Part shown: positions 24,281 through 33,291 of the stretch, piece by piece | Numbering within the stretch: position 1 is the first letter of the stretch | Layout: each line of letters starts with the position of its first letter | Assembly: GCF_019890615.1 (NCBI RefSeq) | Contig: NZ_JAINVZ010000011.1 | Location: 62,001 to 126,000 of the forward strand | From: Streptantibioticus parmotrematis | GTDB taxonomy: Bacteria > Actinomycetota > Actinomycetes > Streptomycetales > Streptomycetaceae | DNA length: 64,000 nucleotides | Direction of reading: 5' to 3' | The notes under the pieces: generated by a model | Databases searched by the model: none | What the model was told of the DNA's origin: nothing | What the model saw: only the letters and a program-made list of their open reading frames with translations | Position numbers and translations under genes: made by a program

Positions 24281-24727
24281 CTACCGGTTCAGCAAAGCGC
24301 GCTCCCAGTGCTGGGTGTCGGCGTACTCGCGCATCGCCGCTATCCGTCCGTCGCGGACCACGAAGACGCCGATGTTCTTCTGGTCGTACGCCCTGCCGGT
24401 CTTCCCCGTGGCCCACGAGTCCCACTCGACGAGCACCTGGTCGCCGTCGCCGAAGACGTTCGTGACGCGCAGGCCGATCTCGCGGGTCGCGTCGAGGTGG
24501 GCGAAGGCCGTGGCGAGGAAGCCGTCGACGACCTGGTCGCGGCCCTGCCACAGCCCGGAGATGGGCAGGTCGCCGCCGTACCAGCAGGTCCCGTCCTCGG
24601 CCCAGGAGTTGACGACCGCCTCCTGGTCGCCGTCCCGCACCGCGGCGAAGTAGCGCAGGACCACCTGCTTCGGGTCGTCGCCGGTGGTGCCGTGGTCCGC
24701 TTCCACCGCTGCCGTCCTCGTGGTCAT
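24281..24727 (-). CDS. SnoaL-like / NTF2-fold protein
   Basis: 148 residues. VLRYFAAVRDGDQEAVVNSW, the ITGLWQ-like GLWQGRDQVVDGFL, VLVEWDSWATGKTGRAYDQ and VFVVRDGRIAAMREYADTQH give the cone-shaped NTF2-like fold shared by SnoaL cyclases, ketosteroid isomerase relatives and many small binding proteins. AGGGAG precedes the ATG by 6 bases. No cluster partner indicates a particular reaction. Confidence 0.85.
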   Translation of the reverse strand: MTTRTAAVEADHGTTGDDPKQVVLRYFAAVRDGDQEAVVNSWAEDGTCWYGGDLPISGLWQGRDQVVDGFLATAFAHLDATREIGLRVTNVFGDGDQVLVEWDSWATGKTGRAYDQKNIGVFVVRDGRIAAMREYADTQHWERALLNR

Positions 24728-24916
24728 GTCCGCTCCCTCTGCCCACGTTCCCGTAAGGCGGTTTCCGTGCTCCGGACCCGCCCTTTCCCTGACGACCTCC
24801 AGTCAACTCGCCTCGCCCGCACCGGCCAACGCCCATCCGCGAACGACTGCCATCACGCGAAGTGATCGCCGCACGGGCCTTGCCTCTTCGCGCGACCGGC
24901 GGGACCATCCGCTGCC

Positions 24917-26413
24917 ATGTCCCTGTCATGCACGGTTCCTGTCCGGGCGCGTTGGCCGCGTGCCCTGTGCGCCCTGCTGCTCACCGCCCTCGCCACGACC
25001 GCGATGCCGCTCCCGACCGCCTCCGCCACGCAGGCCTCCCCCGCGCAGGCCCCCGCCACGCAGGCCCCCGCCACGCACGCCGCCCCCGCCTCGCCCCCTC
25101 GCCTCACCGACGCCCTCGGCCGCGTGCTCCAGCTGCGCGGGCTCAACCTCGGCAAGGACGACACCGTCACCCCCGCCCGCCTCGCGCAGGTCGCCCGCTC
25201 CGGGTTCGACCTCGTACGGCTGGACATCCAGTGGTCCGAGGTGGAGCCCGCGCCGGGGCACTTCGACACCGGCTACCTGCGCTACCTCGACCGCGTCCTC
25301 GGCTGGGCCGACCGCGACCGGCTGCGCGTCCTCGTCGACTGGCACCAGGACGTCTTCGGGCCCGCCTTCGGCTTCGACGGCGCCCCGGCCTGGGCGACCA
25401 GGACCGACGGGCTGCCGTTCGCGCCCGACCCGTCGGGGAACTGGTTCGACGACTACTTCCAGCCCGCCGTGCAGGCCGCCTTCCGCCACCTCTACGACGA
25501 CGCCGACCTGCGCGCCGCCCAGGCCGCCGCGTACACGAGGGTCGCCGAGACCCTGCGCGGGCACCGCTCGCTGCTCGGCTACTACCTGTTCAACGAGCCG
25601 TTCGGCCCGGTCCCCGACCCCACCGACCTGCCGGCCGCCTCCGCCGCGCTGGAACGCGGGCGGCTCGCCGCGATGTACCGGCGGCTGATCGGCGCCGTGC
25701 GCACCGCCGACCCGGACGCCTGGCTGTTCGTCGAGCCCACCGTCCTCGTCGGCCAGGGCGTGCCCACCCAGCTGCCCGGCTTCCGCGATCCGCGCCCCGG
25801 CGCGCCCAGGATCGGCTACGCGCCGCACGCCTACGACACCTCCGTCGAGGACGGCGCCGACTGGAACCCGGACGACGGCTTCGTCACCGCGTACGAGAAC
25901 GCCATCCGCGGCTACCCGGCCGCGCACCGCATGCCGGTGCTGGTCGGCGAGTGGGGCCCGCCGCAGGCCGTCACGCCGGGCAACGCCGAGCTGGTGCGGC
26001 GTCAGGTCGCCTCCATGGCGGGCTTCGCCACCGGATGGGCGATGTGGTACGACTGCGCGGCGCCGGACGGCGGCGGCTACTGCGCCTACACGCCGGACGG
26101 CATGCCCGCGCCGGGCAAGGCCCCCGCGTTCGCGCCGTACGCGCGGGCGGTCGCCGGGACGCCGGTCGCGGAGTCGTACGACCCGGGCACCGCCACGTAC
26201 ACCCTGACCCTCACGGCGAACGCGGTCAGCCGCCGCGCCCCGACCGTCCTCAGCACGCCCACGACCGCCTGGCCCACGACCCCGCGGGTCACGGTGAGCG
26301 GCGCGCCGCACGCCGACGTGCGGTCGGGGAACGGCCGGGCGCTCATCACGCTGCGCGGAGTACGGAACGGGACCCGGGTCACGGTGACGGTCCGACCGCG
26401 CGGGACCCGGTGA
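24917..26413 (+). CDS. Secreted GH5 glycoside hydrolase (endoglycoceramidase-like)
   Basis: 498 residues. A signal peptide (Arg-rich start, hydrophobic ALCALLLTALATTAM, cleavage near 38) and an Ala/Pro/Thr linker with short PATQA repeats precede a GH5 barrel. RLDIQWSEVEP, DWHQDVFG at 141, the acid/base Glu227 in YLFNEPFG, and the nucleophile Glu345 in VLVGEWGPP fit the endoglycoceramidase group, which cleaves the sugar head from glycolipids. A C-terminal beta domain (about 395-498) follows. The stop codon is inside a 26-bp tandem repeat. Confidence 0.88.
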   Translation: MSLSCTVPVRARWPRALCALLLTALATTAMPLPTASATQASPAQAPATQAPATHAAPASPPRLTDALGRVLQLRGLNLGKDDTVTPARLAQVARSGFDLVRLDIQWSEVEPAPGHFDTGYLRYLDRVLGWADRDRLRVLVDWHQDVFGPAFGFDGAPAWATRTDGLPFAPDPSGNWFDDYFQPAVQAAFRHLYDDADLRAAQAAAYTRVAETLRGHRSLLGYYLFNEPFGPVPDPTDLPAASAALERGRLAAMYRRLIGAVRTADPDAWLFVEPTVLVGQGVPTQLPGFRDPRPGAPRIGYAPHAYDTSVEDGADWNPDDGFVTAYENAIRGYPAAHRMPVLVGEWGPPQAVTPGNAELVRRQVASMAGFATGWAMWYDCAAPDGGGYCAYTPDGMPAPGKAPAFAPYARAVAGTPVAESYDPGTATYTLTLTANAVSRRAPTVLSTPTTAWPTTPRVTVSGAPHADVRSGNGRALITLRGVRNGTRVTVTVRPRGTR

Positions 26414-26485
26414 CGGTCCGACTCCGCGGGACCCGGTGACGGCCCGACCCCGCGGGACCCGGTGACGATCCGACCGCTCGGGTGA
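26383..26485. repeat. 26-bp tandem repeat across the GH5 stop codon
   Basis: Three full units starting at 26383, 26409 and 26435 (GGTGACGGTCCGACCGCGCG, then GGACCC) and a fourth partial unit from 26461. Copies differ by 1-3 bases. The TGA stop (26411-26413) lies at the start of unit two. The first unit encodes the last residues of the enzyme. Confidence 0.9.
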
Positions 26486-26563
26486 GCCCGCGGGCACGGT
26501 GGCCACCCGCCGCTTACGCTGAGCCCAGGGGGCCGCTGGAGCGACGACGGGAGCGGGACAGGG

Positions 26564-28513
26564 ATGGCCGACTCCCCCGGGGCCGGGGCCGGGCGCCTTC
26601 GGGCGTGGCTGCTGGAAGGGCTGGCCGACATGGCCAGGAACCAGCAGGGCCCGCACGCCGTGCCGCAGCCCGCGCACAAGGGCCAGCGGTGGTGGCGCGT
26701 GATGTGCCTGACCGGTGTGGACTACTTCTCCACCCTCGGCTACCAGCCGGGCATCGCCGCGCTCGCGGCCGGGCTGCTCTCCCCGGTGGCGACGGTCGTG
26801 CTGGTCGTCGTGACGCTGGCGGGCGCGCTGCCCGTCTACCGCCGGGTGGCCGTGGAGAGCCCGCACGGCGAGGGCTCGATCGCGATGCTGGAGCGCCTGC
26901 TGTCGTTCTGGCAGGGGAAGCTGTTCGTGCTGGCGCTGCTGGGGTTCGCCGCGACGGACTTCCTGATCACCATCACCCTGTCGGCCGCCGACGCCGCCAC
27001 CCACCTGGTGGAGAACCCGCACTTCACCAACGCCCTGCACGGCGACCAGGTGATCATCACTCTCGTGCTGATCGCGCTGCTCGGCGCGGTCTTCCTCAAG
27101 GGCTTCCTGGAGGCCATCGGCGTCGCCGTCGTCCTGGTCGGCGTCTACCTCGCGCTCAACGTCGTCGTGGTGGGCGTCGGCCTGTGGCACGTCGTCACCG
27201 CCGCCCACCTGGTCACCGACTGGACGCACGGCCTGACCGCCGCGCACGGCAACGTCGCCGCGATGATCGGCGTGTCCCTGGTGATCTTCCCGAAGCTGGC
27301 GCTGGGCATGTCCGGCTTCGAGACCGGCGTGGCGGTGATGCCGCACGTCAAGGGCGACCCGGGCGACACCGAGGACCGCCCGACCGGCCGCATCCGCGAC
27401 ACCCGCAAGCTGCTGACCACGGCCGCCGCGATCATGAGCGCCTTCCTGATCGTCACCAGCTTCATCACCACCGTGCTGATCCCGCAGTCCGAGTTCAAGG
27501 CGGGCGGCCCCGCCAACGGCCGCGCGCTGGCCTACCTCGCGCACCAGTACCTCGGCGCGTCCTTCGGCACGGTCTACGACTTCTCCACCATCGCCATCCT
27601 GTGGTTCGCCGGGGCCTCGGCGATGGCCGGGCTGCTCAACCTGATGCCGCGCTACCTGCCGCGTTACGGCATGGCACCGCAGTGGGCGCGGGCGGTGCGG
27701 CCGATGGTGCTGGTCTTCACGCTCGTCGCGTTCCTGGTCACCTGGCTGTTCGACGCCAGCGTCGACAAGCAGGGCGGCGCGTACGCCACCGGTGTGCTGG
27801 TGCTGATGAGCTCGGCGGCGATCGCGGTCACCATCGCCGCCCGCAAGGCGGGGCAGCGGCGGTGGACGGCCGGGTTCGCGGTGATCGCGCTGGTCTTCCT
27901 CTACACCACCGTCGTCAACGTCGCCGAGCGCCCGGACGGCGTGAAGATCGGTGCCTGCTTCATCGCCGGGATCATCCTGGTCTCGCTGCTGTCCCGGCTG
28001 GCCCGCGCCTTCGAACTGCGGGTCACCGGCGTCGACATGGACGACATGGCGCAGCGCTTCGTGCGCGACGCGGCCAGCCGCGGCCTGCGTTTCATCGCCA
28101 ACGAGCCGGGCGCGCGGGACGCCGCCGAGTACCGCGACAAGCTGCGCCAGATCCGGCACGACAACGACCTGCCCGGCGCCGACGACCTGATCTTCGTCGA
28201 GGTGACGGTCACCGACCCGTCGGAGTTCGAGGCGGCGCTCGTGGTGCGCGGACAGGTGCTGCACGGGCGCTACCGGGTGCTGTCGCTGGAGAGCGCGTCG
28301 ATCGCCAACTCGCTCGCCGCGCTGCTGCTGCACGTGCGGGACGAGACCGGGCGGGTGCCGCACATCTACTTCGAGTGGACCGAGGGCGGCCCGTTCCGCA
28401 ACTTCCTGCGCTTCTTCCTCTTCGGGTACGGCGAGGTCGCGCCGGTGACCCGGGAGGTGCTGCGCGAGGCGGAACCGGACCGCGGCAGGCGACCGCGCGT
28501 CCATGTCGGATGA
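26564..28513 (+). CDS. APC-superfamily permease
   Basis: 649 residues with about twelve membrane spans between residues 45 and 485 and a 160-residue soluble C terminus. [20 protein letters not shown] is the broken first helix typical of the APC fold; [20 protein letters not shown] and the [20 protein letters not shown] segment follow. The soluble tail ([20 protein letters not shown]) resembles domains in amino-acid and KimA/Kup-like potassium transporters. The substrate is uncertain. OmpR-type direct repeats downstream belong to the next gene. Confidence 0.8.
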   Translation: MADSPGAGAGRLRAWLLEGLADMARNQQGPHAVPQPAHKGQRWWRVMCLTGVDYFSTLGYQPGIAALAAGLLSPVATVVLVVVTLAGALPVYRRVAVESPHGEGSIAMLERLLSFWQGKLFVLALLGFAATDFLITITLSAADAATHLVENPHFTNALHGDQVIITLVLIALLGAVFLKGFLEAIGVAVVLVGVYLALNVVVVGVGLWHVVTAAHLVTDWTHGLTAAHGNVAAMIGVSLVIFPKLALGMSGFETGVAVMPHVKGDPGDTEDRPTGRIRDTRKLLTTAAAIMSAFLIVTSFITTVLIPQSEFKAGGPANGRALAYLAHQYLGASFGTVYDFSTIAILWFAGASAMAGLLNLMPRYLPRYGMAPQWARAVRPMVLVFTLVAFLVTWLFDASVDKQGGAYATGVLVLMSSAAIAVTIAARKAGQRRWTAGFAVIALVFLYTTVVNVAERPDGVKIGACFIAGIILVSLLSRLARAFELRVTGVDMDDMAQRFVRDAASRGLRFIANEPGARDAAEYRDKLRQIRHDNDLPGADDLIFVEVTVTDPSEFEAALVVRGQVLHGRYRVLSLESASIANSLAALLLHVRDETGRVPHIYFEWTEGGPFRNFLRFFLFGYGEVAPVTREVLREAEPDRGRRPRVHVG

Positions 28514-28550
28514 CGTTCGGATGAACCCGATGAGCGGGTGGGTGAGGGGC

Positions 28551-28590
28551 ACGTCAAGACGGGCGCCCCGCGCGTCAGGGACGCGTCAAG
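28551..28590 (+). promoter_or_regulatory. CGTCAAG direct repeats, putative response-regulator site
   Basis: CGTCAAG at 28552, CGTCAGG at 28573 and CGTCAAG at 28584 are spaced 21 and 11 bases apart, that is two helical turns and one. This is the spacing of OmpR/PhoB-family direct-repeat operators. It lies 40-80 bases before the ATG at 28632. The identity of the regulator is unknown; KdpE is one candidate because of the transporter next door. Confidence 0.45.
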
Positions 28591-28631
28591 GCGACCGTCC
28601 GCGCCCGGCCGCCGGACCTAGCGTCAGCGGT

Positions 28632-29183
28632 ATGCGATGCGCGTGCGGCCTCCCCCGGCACGCTGCCCGTACCGTCGTCGTCCACGACGGGCAGTGGGCC
28701 GGCGCGCTGCGCACCGCACTGGCCGTGGCGGCGGCCGAACTCACCGCGGCGTTCGCGCTGGACGCCGCCGCGCGCACCCTCACCCCGGAACGCGCCGCGC
28801 TGTGGACGGCGCTGGCGGTCGCGCTGTTCGCGGTGCTGTGCCCGGCCCTCACCAGCTGCGCGCACGGCGTGCTCACGGTGCGCGGGCCGGGGCGCGTACG
28901 GCGGGTGCGGCTGGACCGGCTGGTGCGGGTCAGGGTCGACGGCGTGGTCGAACGGACGCTGACGCTGGTCGACGCGGACGGCGGCTCGGCCCGCCTCGAC
29001 CCGGCCGTACTCGTCGCCAACCCGCTGCTGTGGCACGAACTCGACCACGGCGCCCGCCTCTCGCACGCCGCGGGCCTGCTCACCGACGGCGACCCACGCA
29101 CCCGCGAGGCGCTGCGGTGGCTCGGCACCGAGATCGACGACCGGATCGCGCGGGAACTGCTGGAGGCGGGCGGCCTGCGCTGA
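28632..29183 (+). CDS. Membrane-anchored protein of unknown function
   Basis: 183 residues. Two hydrophobic segments, ALAVAAAELTAAFALDAA and ALWTALAVALFAVLCPALTS, form a hairpin; the rest is cytosolic with a beta-rich core (LTVRGPGRVRRVRLDRLVRV, TLTLVDADGGSARLDPAVLV) resembling a bacterial PH-like fold, and a helical C terminus. No family is firmly recognised. There is no strong ribosome site, and a leaderless start is possible. Confidence 0.7.
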   Translation: MRCACGLPRHAARTVVVHDGQWAGALRTALAVAAAELTAAFALDAAARTLTPERAALWTALAVALFAVLCPALTSCAHGVLTVRGPGRVRRVRLDRLVRVRVDGVVERTLTLVDADGGSARLDPAVLVANPLLWHELDHGARLSHAAGLLTDGDPRTREALRWLGTEIDDRIARELLEAGGLR

Positions 29184-29332
29184 GGCGACGCGCCCGTGGC
29201 GGTGGTGGACGCGGTGCGCCCGGCCGACGGTGAACGCGCTGCGCCCCGGCGGCAGTTGCGAGCGCGTCGCACCTGGTCAGGGCCGGTACGACGGTGATGG
29301 CCGCAACGGGTTTCGTGTGCCACGGTGAGGTC

Positions 29333-30424
29333 ATGCAGCGTGAGCGGCACCAACACCCCCACGACGACGACGGTCACCACGGGCACGTACAGGGGCACGG
29401 TCACCACGACCACGGCGATCACGGGCACGCGCACGGCCGCTCCGGGCTCGCGCACCGGCTGCGGCATCTGCTCGCCCCGCACAGCCACGACTCCGCCGAC
29501 CGGGTGGACACCGCGATGGAGACCTCACGGGCCGGGCTGCGCACCCTGTGGGTGTCGTTCGCGGTGCTCGCGGTGACCGCGGTCGCGCAGGCCACCGTGG
29601 TGGCGCTGTCCGGGTCGGTCGCGCTGCTCGGGGACGCCGTGCACAACGTGGCCGACGCGCTGACCGCCGTCCCGCTCGGCATCGCGTTCCTGCTGGGTCG
29701 GCGCGCCGCCACCCGCCGCTACACCTACGGCTACGGCCGCGCCGAGGACCTGGCCGGCGTCGTCATCGTGCTGACCGTCGCCGCCTCCTGCGCCTTCGCC
29801 GCGTACGAGGCGGTGGCGCGGCTGCTGCACCCGCGCGGGCTCGACCACCCGGGCGCGGTCGCGCTGGCCGCGCTCGCCGGGTTCGCGGGCAACGAGTGGG
29901 TGGCCAGGCACCGCATCCGCACCGGCCGCGCGATCGGCTCCGCCGCGCTGGTCGCCGACGGGATGCACGCCCGCACCGACGGCTTCACCTCACTGGCCGT
30001 GCTGCTGGGCGCGGGCGGTTCCGCGCTGGGGCTGCGCTGGGCCGACCCGGTCGTGGGCCTGCTGATCACCGTCGCCATAGCGCTGGTCGCCCGGGACGCC
30101 GCCCGCGAGGTCGGGCGGCGCCTGATGGACTGCGTCGACCCGGCGCTGGTGGACGCGGCCGAGGCGGCGCTGCGCGGCGTGCCGGGGGTGCTGGACGTGG
30201 GCCGGGTGCGGATGCGCTGGATCGGCCACGCGCTGCGGGCGGAGACCGAGATCGTGGTGGACGCGGCCCTCACCGTGGCGGACGCGCACGGCATCGCGGT
30301 GGCCGCGCGGCACGCGCTGGCCCACGCGGTGCCGAGGCTGACCGCGGCCACCGTGCACACCGGCCACGTGGCTCAGTCCACCGCCCCGGCGGCCTCCTCG
30401 GCACCGGCGGGCAGCAGCGCGTAG
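29333..30424 (+). CDS. Cation diffusion facilitator (CDF) metal exporter
   Basis: 363 residues. A His-rich N-terminal loop (HQHPHDDDGHHGHVQGHGHH) is followed by six membrane spans. Metal-site motifs are present in span 2 (DAVHNVADAL) and span 5 (DGMHARTDGF), and a C-terminal ferredoxin-like cytosolic domain follows (VLDVGRVRMRWIGHALRAET). The family exports Zn, Co, Fe or similar ions in exchange for protons. His/Asp in both sites fits Zn or Co. ATG 29333 follows GGTGAGG. The 3' end overlaps the convergent transporter gene by 52 bp. Confidence 0.9.
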   Translation: MQRERHQHPHDDDGHHGHVQGHGHHDHGDHGHAHGRSGLAHRLRHLLAPHSHDSADRVDTAMETSRAGLRTLWVSFAVLAVTAVAQATVVALSGSVALLGDAVHNVADALTAVPLGIAFLLGRRAATRRYTYGYGRAEDLAGVVIVLTVAASCAFAAYEAVARLLHPRGLDHPGAVALAALAGFAGNEWVARHRIRTGRAIGSAALVADGMHARTDGFTSLAVLLGAGGSALGLRWADPVVGLLITVAIALVARDAAREVGRRLMDCVDPALVDAAEAALRGVPGVLDVGRVRMRWIGHALRAETEIVVDAALTVADAHGIAVAARHALAHAVPRLTAATVHTGHVAQSTAPAASSAPAGSSA

Positions 30425-32823
30425 GTGGGGTTGGCCATCGACAGGTAGCCGTCCGTCGCGCCGACCATGCCGTCGGCGCGCAGCTCGGTGCCCGCCTCGA
30501 TGCCCGGGACCGAGCGGCGGCCGTAGAAGACCAGGACCACGCCGCCGCTCTCGTCGTACAGCTCGCACTCCAGCCGGGGCGAACCGGACACCGGCGTCAC
30601 CTGCACCGACCGCACCCGGCCGCGTACGACGGCGCGGTGCCGCCAGGCCAGCTCGCCGATGGCGGTCGTCCCGTCGGCCCGGCCGGCCGGCGGTTCGGCG
30701 GGCGGCTCGGCGTGGGTCAGCAGGGCGGACGCGGCGCGGCGCACGGCGGGGTGCCGGTTGCCCTCGGCGCGCACCGCGCTCTCGCCCGGCTCGTCCGGGC
30801 CGCGCCGCACCCCCGCGACCTCCTCGGCCTCCTCGATCGCGGTGGCCACGTCGAACGGCACGATGGTGGCCGCGACGTGCGGCAGTCGGCTCACCGCCTG
30901 GGCGATGGAGTCGCCGAAGCGGCTGTGCAGCAGACGGCCGATGATGGGGCCGTAGGTGCGGCGCGGGATGAGCAGCGTCACCTCGGTGTCGCCCTCGGCG
31001 ACGGTGCGGGCGGCGAGTTCGGCGGCGGCCCGGCGCACCCGGCGGTCCGGGCACTCGATGATCTCCAGGGAGACATCGGCGGCCCGGCTGGCCTCCCACT
31101 CGGCGCGCAGCCGCTCCGCGTTGTGGTCGTCGACCATGAAGTAGACCGCGCGCAGTTCGGTGGGGCGCAGGGCGTGGGCGTAGCGCAGGGCCTTGATGAC
31201 GGCGAGGTCGAGCCGGTCGACGAGCACGTAGACGACGCTGCGGGTCCAGGTGGGCACCGAGGAGGCGGCGGGCGCGGCGCGCAGCACCTCGCTCTCGGTC
31301 CGGTAGCGGCTGTTGGTGCGGATCAGCGCGACGACGCCGATGGGGAAGATGACGACGACCAGCCAGGCGCCCTCGGTGAACTTGGTGATCGCGAAGATCA
31401 GCACGACGGCGGCCGACGCGATGGCCGCGGCGCCGTTGATGACCAGCCGCGCGGTGCGGTGCCGCTCGCGGCGGTTCCAGTGGTAGCGGAACAGGCCGGA
31501 GGCGGCCATCACGAAGCCGGTGAAGACGCCGATCGCGTAGAGCGAGACGAGCTTGGTGAGGTTGCCGCCGGTGGCGATGAGCAGCGCCAGCGACACCACG
31601 GTCAGCACGATGATGCCGTTGGAGAACGCCAGCCGGTGGCCGCGGATGGTCAGCTGCCGGGGCAGGAAGGAGTCCTCGGCGACGAAACTGGCCAGGAACG
31701 GGAAGCCGTTGAACGAGGTGTTGCCGCCGGTGTAGAGGATCAGCGCGGTCGCGATCTGCACGAACGCGAACATCACGTTGCCGAACCCGCTCTGGCCGAA
31801 GACCAGATGGGCCTCCTGGGCGAGCACGGTCGGGCTGCCGGAGGTGTACGGCATGGCGTGGGTCTGCCAGGCGAGCGTGGAGACGCCCAGCACCAGCACG
31901 CCGAGGATGCAGCTCATCACGACCAGCGTGCGGCGGGCGTTGGAGCCCTGCGGGCTCTTGAACGCGCTGACGCCGTTGGAGATCGCCTCCAGGCCGGTCA
32001 GCGACGAGCCGCCGTTGGCGAACGCCCGCATCATGATGAAGACCGAGGCGCCCATCAGCAGGCCGCCGCCGGGGTGGCCCAGGCCGATGGTGCCGGACGC
32101 GTGCAGCTGGGCGTCGGTGAGCCGGGGCAGGTCGCCGAGCGCCAGCCGCACCAGGCCGACCACCACGGTCAGCCCGGTGGCCAGCACGAACAGGTAGGTC
32201 GGCACCGAGAACGCCCGGCCCGCCTCGCGGATGCCGCGCAGGTTGCCGTAGCACAGCAGGCACACCACGCCGACGGTGATCCACAGCTTGTCGTGGTCGA
32301 TGTCGACGTGCAGCAGCAGCTGGAGCATCGAGGCGACCGCGTCGGTGCCGGCCGCGGTCTGCACGGCGACGGTGACGATGTAGTCGATGAGCAGCGCGAC
32401 GGCGGCGATCTGGGCTATTCGGGGCCCGAAGTTCTCCCGCGCCACGATGTAGGAGCCGCCGGCCTTGGTGTACGTCATCACGACGTCGCGGTAGGCCAGC
32501 GTCAGCAGGAGCAGCAGCGCCAGGATGATGCCGGTGACCGGCATGACCAGGGCGAACCCGGCGACTCCGACGTACGGCAGCAGCTGGGTGAGCATCTGCT
32601 CGGTGCCGTACGCGCTGGAGCTGATGCAGTCGGGGGCCAGCACGCCGAGGGCGATGGGCTTGGACAGCTTCTCGTTGTGCAGCTCGGAGGTCACCAGCGG
32701 CGGACCCAGGAAGGTCTTCTTCAGCCGGTAGCCGAGGCTCTCGGGGAGATCGACGGCAGGGGACAGCGCCTCGGGGCGCTGGGCGGCGGTGTCGGCCGAC
32801 TGGGTCGGCGTCGCGGTTGCCAT
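30373..32823 (-). CDS. KimA-like APC transporter with universal-stress-like and OB-fold domains
   Basis: 816 residues. KTFLGPPLVTSELHNEKLSK and APDCISSSAYGTEQML match the start of KimA-type K+/H+ symporters of the APC superfamily, and LTGLEAISNGVSAFK and NTSFNGFPFLASFVAEDSFL are further family segments; spans fill about 50-480. Then comes a universal-stress-like alpha/beta region (about 500-650, VVYVLVDRLDLAVIKALRYA), and an OB-fold-like end (about 725-800, VVRGRVRSVQVTPVSGSPRL). In KimA homologues known to me the OB part is absent. ATG 32823 is weakly preceded by GGAA. Confidence 0.82.
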   Translation of the reverse strand: MATATPTQSADTAAQRPEALSPAVDLPESLGYRLKKTFLGPPLVTSELHNEKLSKPIALGVLAPDCISSSAYGTEQMLTQLLPYVGVAGFALVMPVTGIILALLLLLTLAYRDVVMTYTKAGGSYIVARENFGPRIAQIAAVALLIDYIVTVAVQTAAGTDAVASMLQLLLHVDIDHDKLWITVGVVCLLCYGNLRGIREAGRAFSVPTYLFVLATGLTVVVGLVRLALGDLPRLTDAQLHASGTIGLGHPGGGLLMGASVFIMMRAFANGGSSLTGLEAISNGVSAFKSPQGSNARRTLVVMSCILGVLVLGVSTLAWQTHAMPYTSGSPTVLAQEAHLVFGQSGFGNVMFAFVQIATALILYTGGNTSFNGFPFLASFVAEDSFLPRQLTIRGHRLAFSNGIIVLTVVSLALLIATGGNLTKLVSLYAIGVFTGFVMAASGLFRYHWNRRERHRTARLVINGAAAIASAAVVLIFAITKFTEGAWLVVVIFPIGVVALIRTNSRYRTESEVLRAAPAASSVPTWTRSVVYVLVDRLDLAVIKALRYAHALRPTELRAVYFMVDDHNAERLRAEWEASRAADVSLEIIECPDRRVRRAAAELAARTVAEGDTEVTLLIPRRTYGPIIGRLLHSRFGDSIAQAVSRLPHVAATIVPFDVATAIEEAEEVAGVRRGPDEPGESAVRAEGNRHPAVRRAASALLTHAEPPAEPPAGRADGTTAIGELAWRHRAVVRGRVRSVQVTPVSGSPRLECELYDESGGVVLVFYGRRSVPGIEAGTELRADGMVGATDGYLSMANPTYALLPAGAEEAAGAVD

Positions 32824-32893
32824 GGAGGGTTCCGTTTCGGCTGAGCAGGTCCGTTGGAGTTTTCTTAACGCAGCCCGAACCCCCGAATCGGAC

Positions 32894-32907
32894 GTTTCAC
32901 GTGAAAC
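32894..32907. promoter_or_regulatory. parS-like site
   Basis: GTTTCACGTGAAAC, a perfect 14-bp palindrome, is identical to the core of Streptomyces and general bacterial parS (ParB-binding) sites. It lies in the intergenic region between the KimA-like gene and sodF. Copies of TCTTAACGC at 32863-32871 and 32917-32925 flank it; their meaning is unknown. Confidence 0.7.
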
Positions 32908-32963
32908 CGGAGCCGGTCTTAACGCCCTCTTGTCGCCGGAAAGCAGCCCGAACGGGAAAAAGA

Positions 32964-32998
32964 GACGGCCGCCACACACCGGGTGTGTGGCGGCCGTC
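32964..32998. terminator. Very strong hairpin in a divergent intergenic region
   Basis: GACGGCCGCCACACACC and GGTGTGTGGCGGCCGTC are perfect complements over 17 bp with a minimal loop, preceded by AAAAAGA. It is terminator-like, yet the genes on both sides are transcribed away from it. It may end an unannotated small RNA or protect against read-through. Confidence 0.6.
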
Positions 32999-33180
32999 GT
33001 CACGGAGAGGGGGGCGAGGGGCGCGGGGCCGGTCGGACCGGCGGGCGCCGGCTGCAAAGACGATCAGCGACTGGAAGGGCGCCTCCGTGGCTCGCCAGAG
33101 GCTCACCAATGGTGACGTTCCCCGGCAGAAGTTGACGGACCGGACCCCGCACCCAACATGCTGGAGCAGCCGAGTAGTAA

Positions 33181-33197
33181 TTGCAAGTAGTGCGCAA
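33181..33197 (+). promoter_or_regulatory. Putative Nur box in the sodF promoter
   Basis: TTGCAA-GTAGT-GCGCAA matches the Streptomyces Nur (nickel-responsive Fur family) consensus of TTGCAA half-sites with a 5-base spacer, with one mismatch in the second half. In S. coelicolor Nur-Ni represses sodF through such a box. It lies 95-111 bases before the sodF ATG. Two 17-bp direct repeats (GAACGCCACAGCATCGG at 33217 and a one-mismatch copy at 33240) lie between box and gene. Confidence 0.65.
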
Positions 33198-33291
33198 TAG
33201 TGTGGCGAGGGCGTACGAACGCCACAGCATCGGGCGCGCGAACGCCACCGCATCGGTTGCACGTTGAACGTTGAAAGGGGCTGTGTCCCGC

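Noticed and set aside
24926-28552. 1208-codon open frame on the minus strand across the GH5 and APC genes
   Set aside because: Composition is Arg/Gly/His-rich shadow sequence opposite two clear genes.
29548-32844. 1098-codon plus-strand frame over the CDF and KimA-like genes
   Set aside because: Overlaps two convincing genes in other frames; low-complexity translation.
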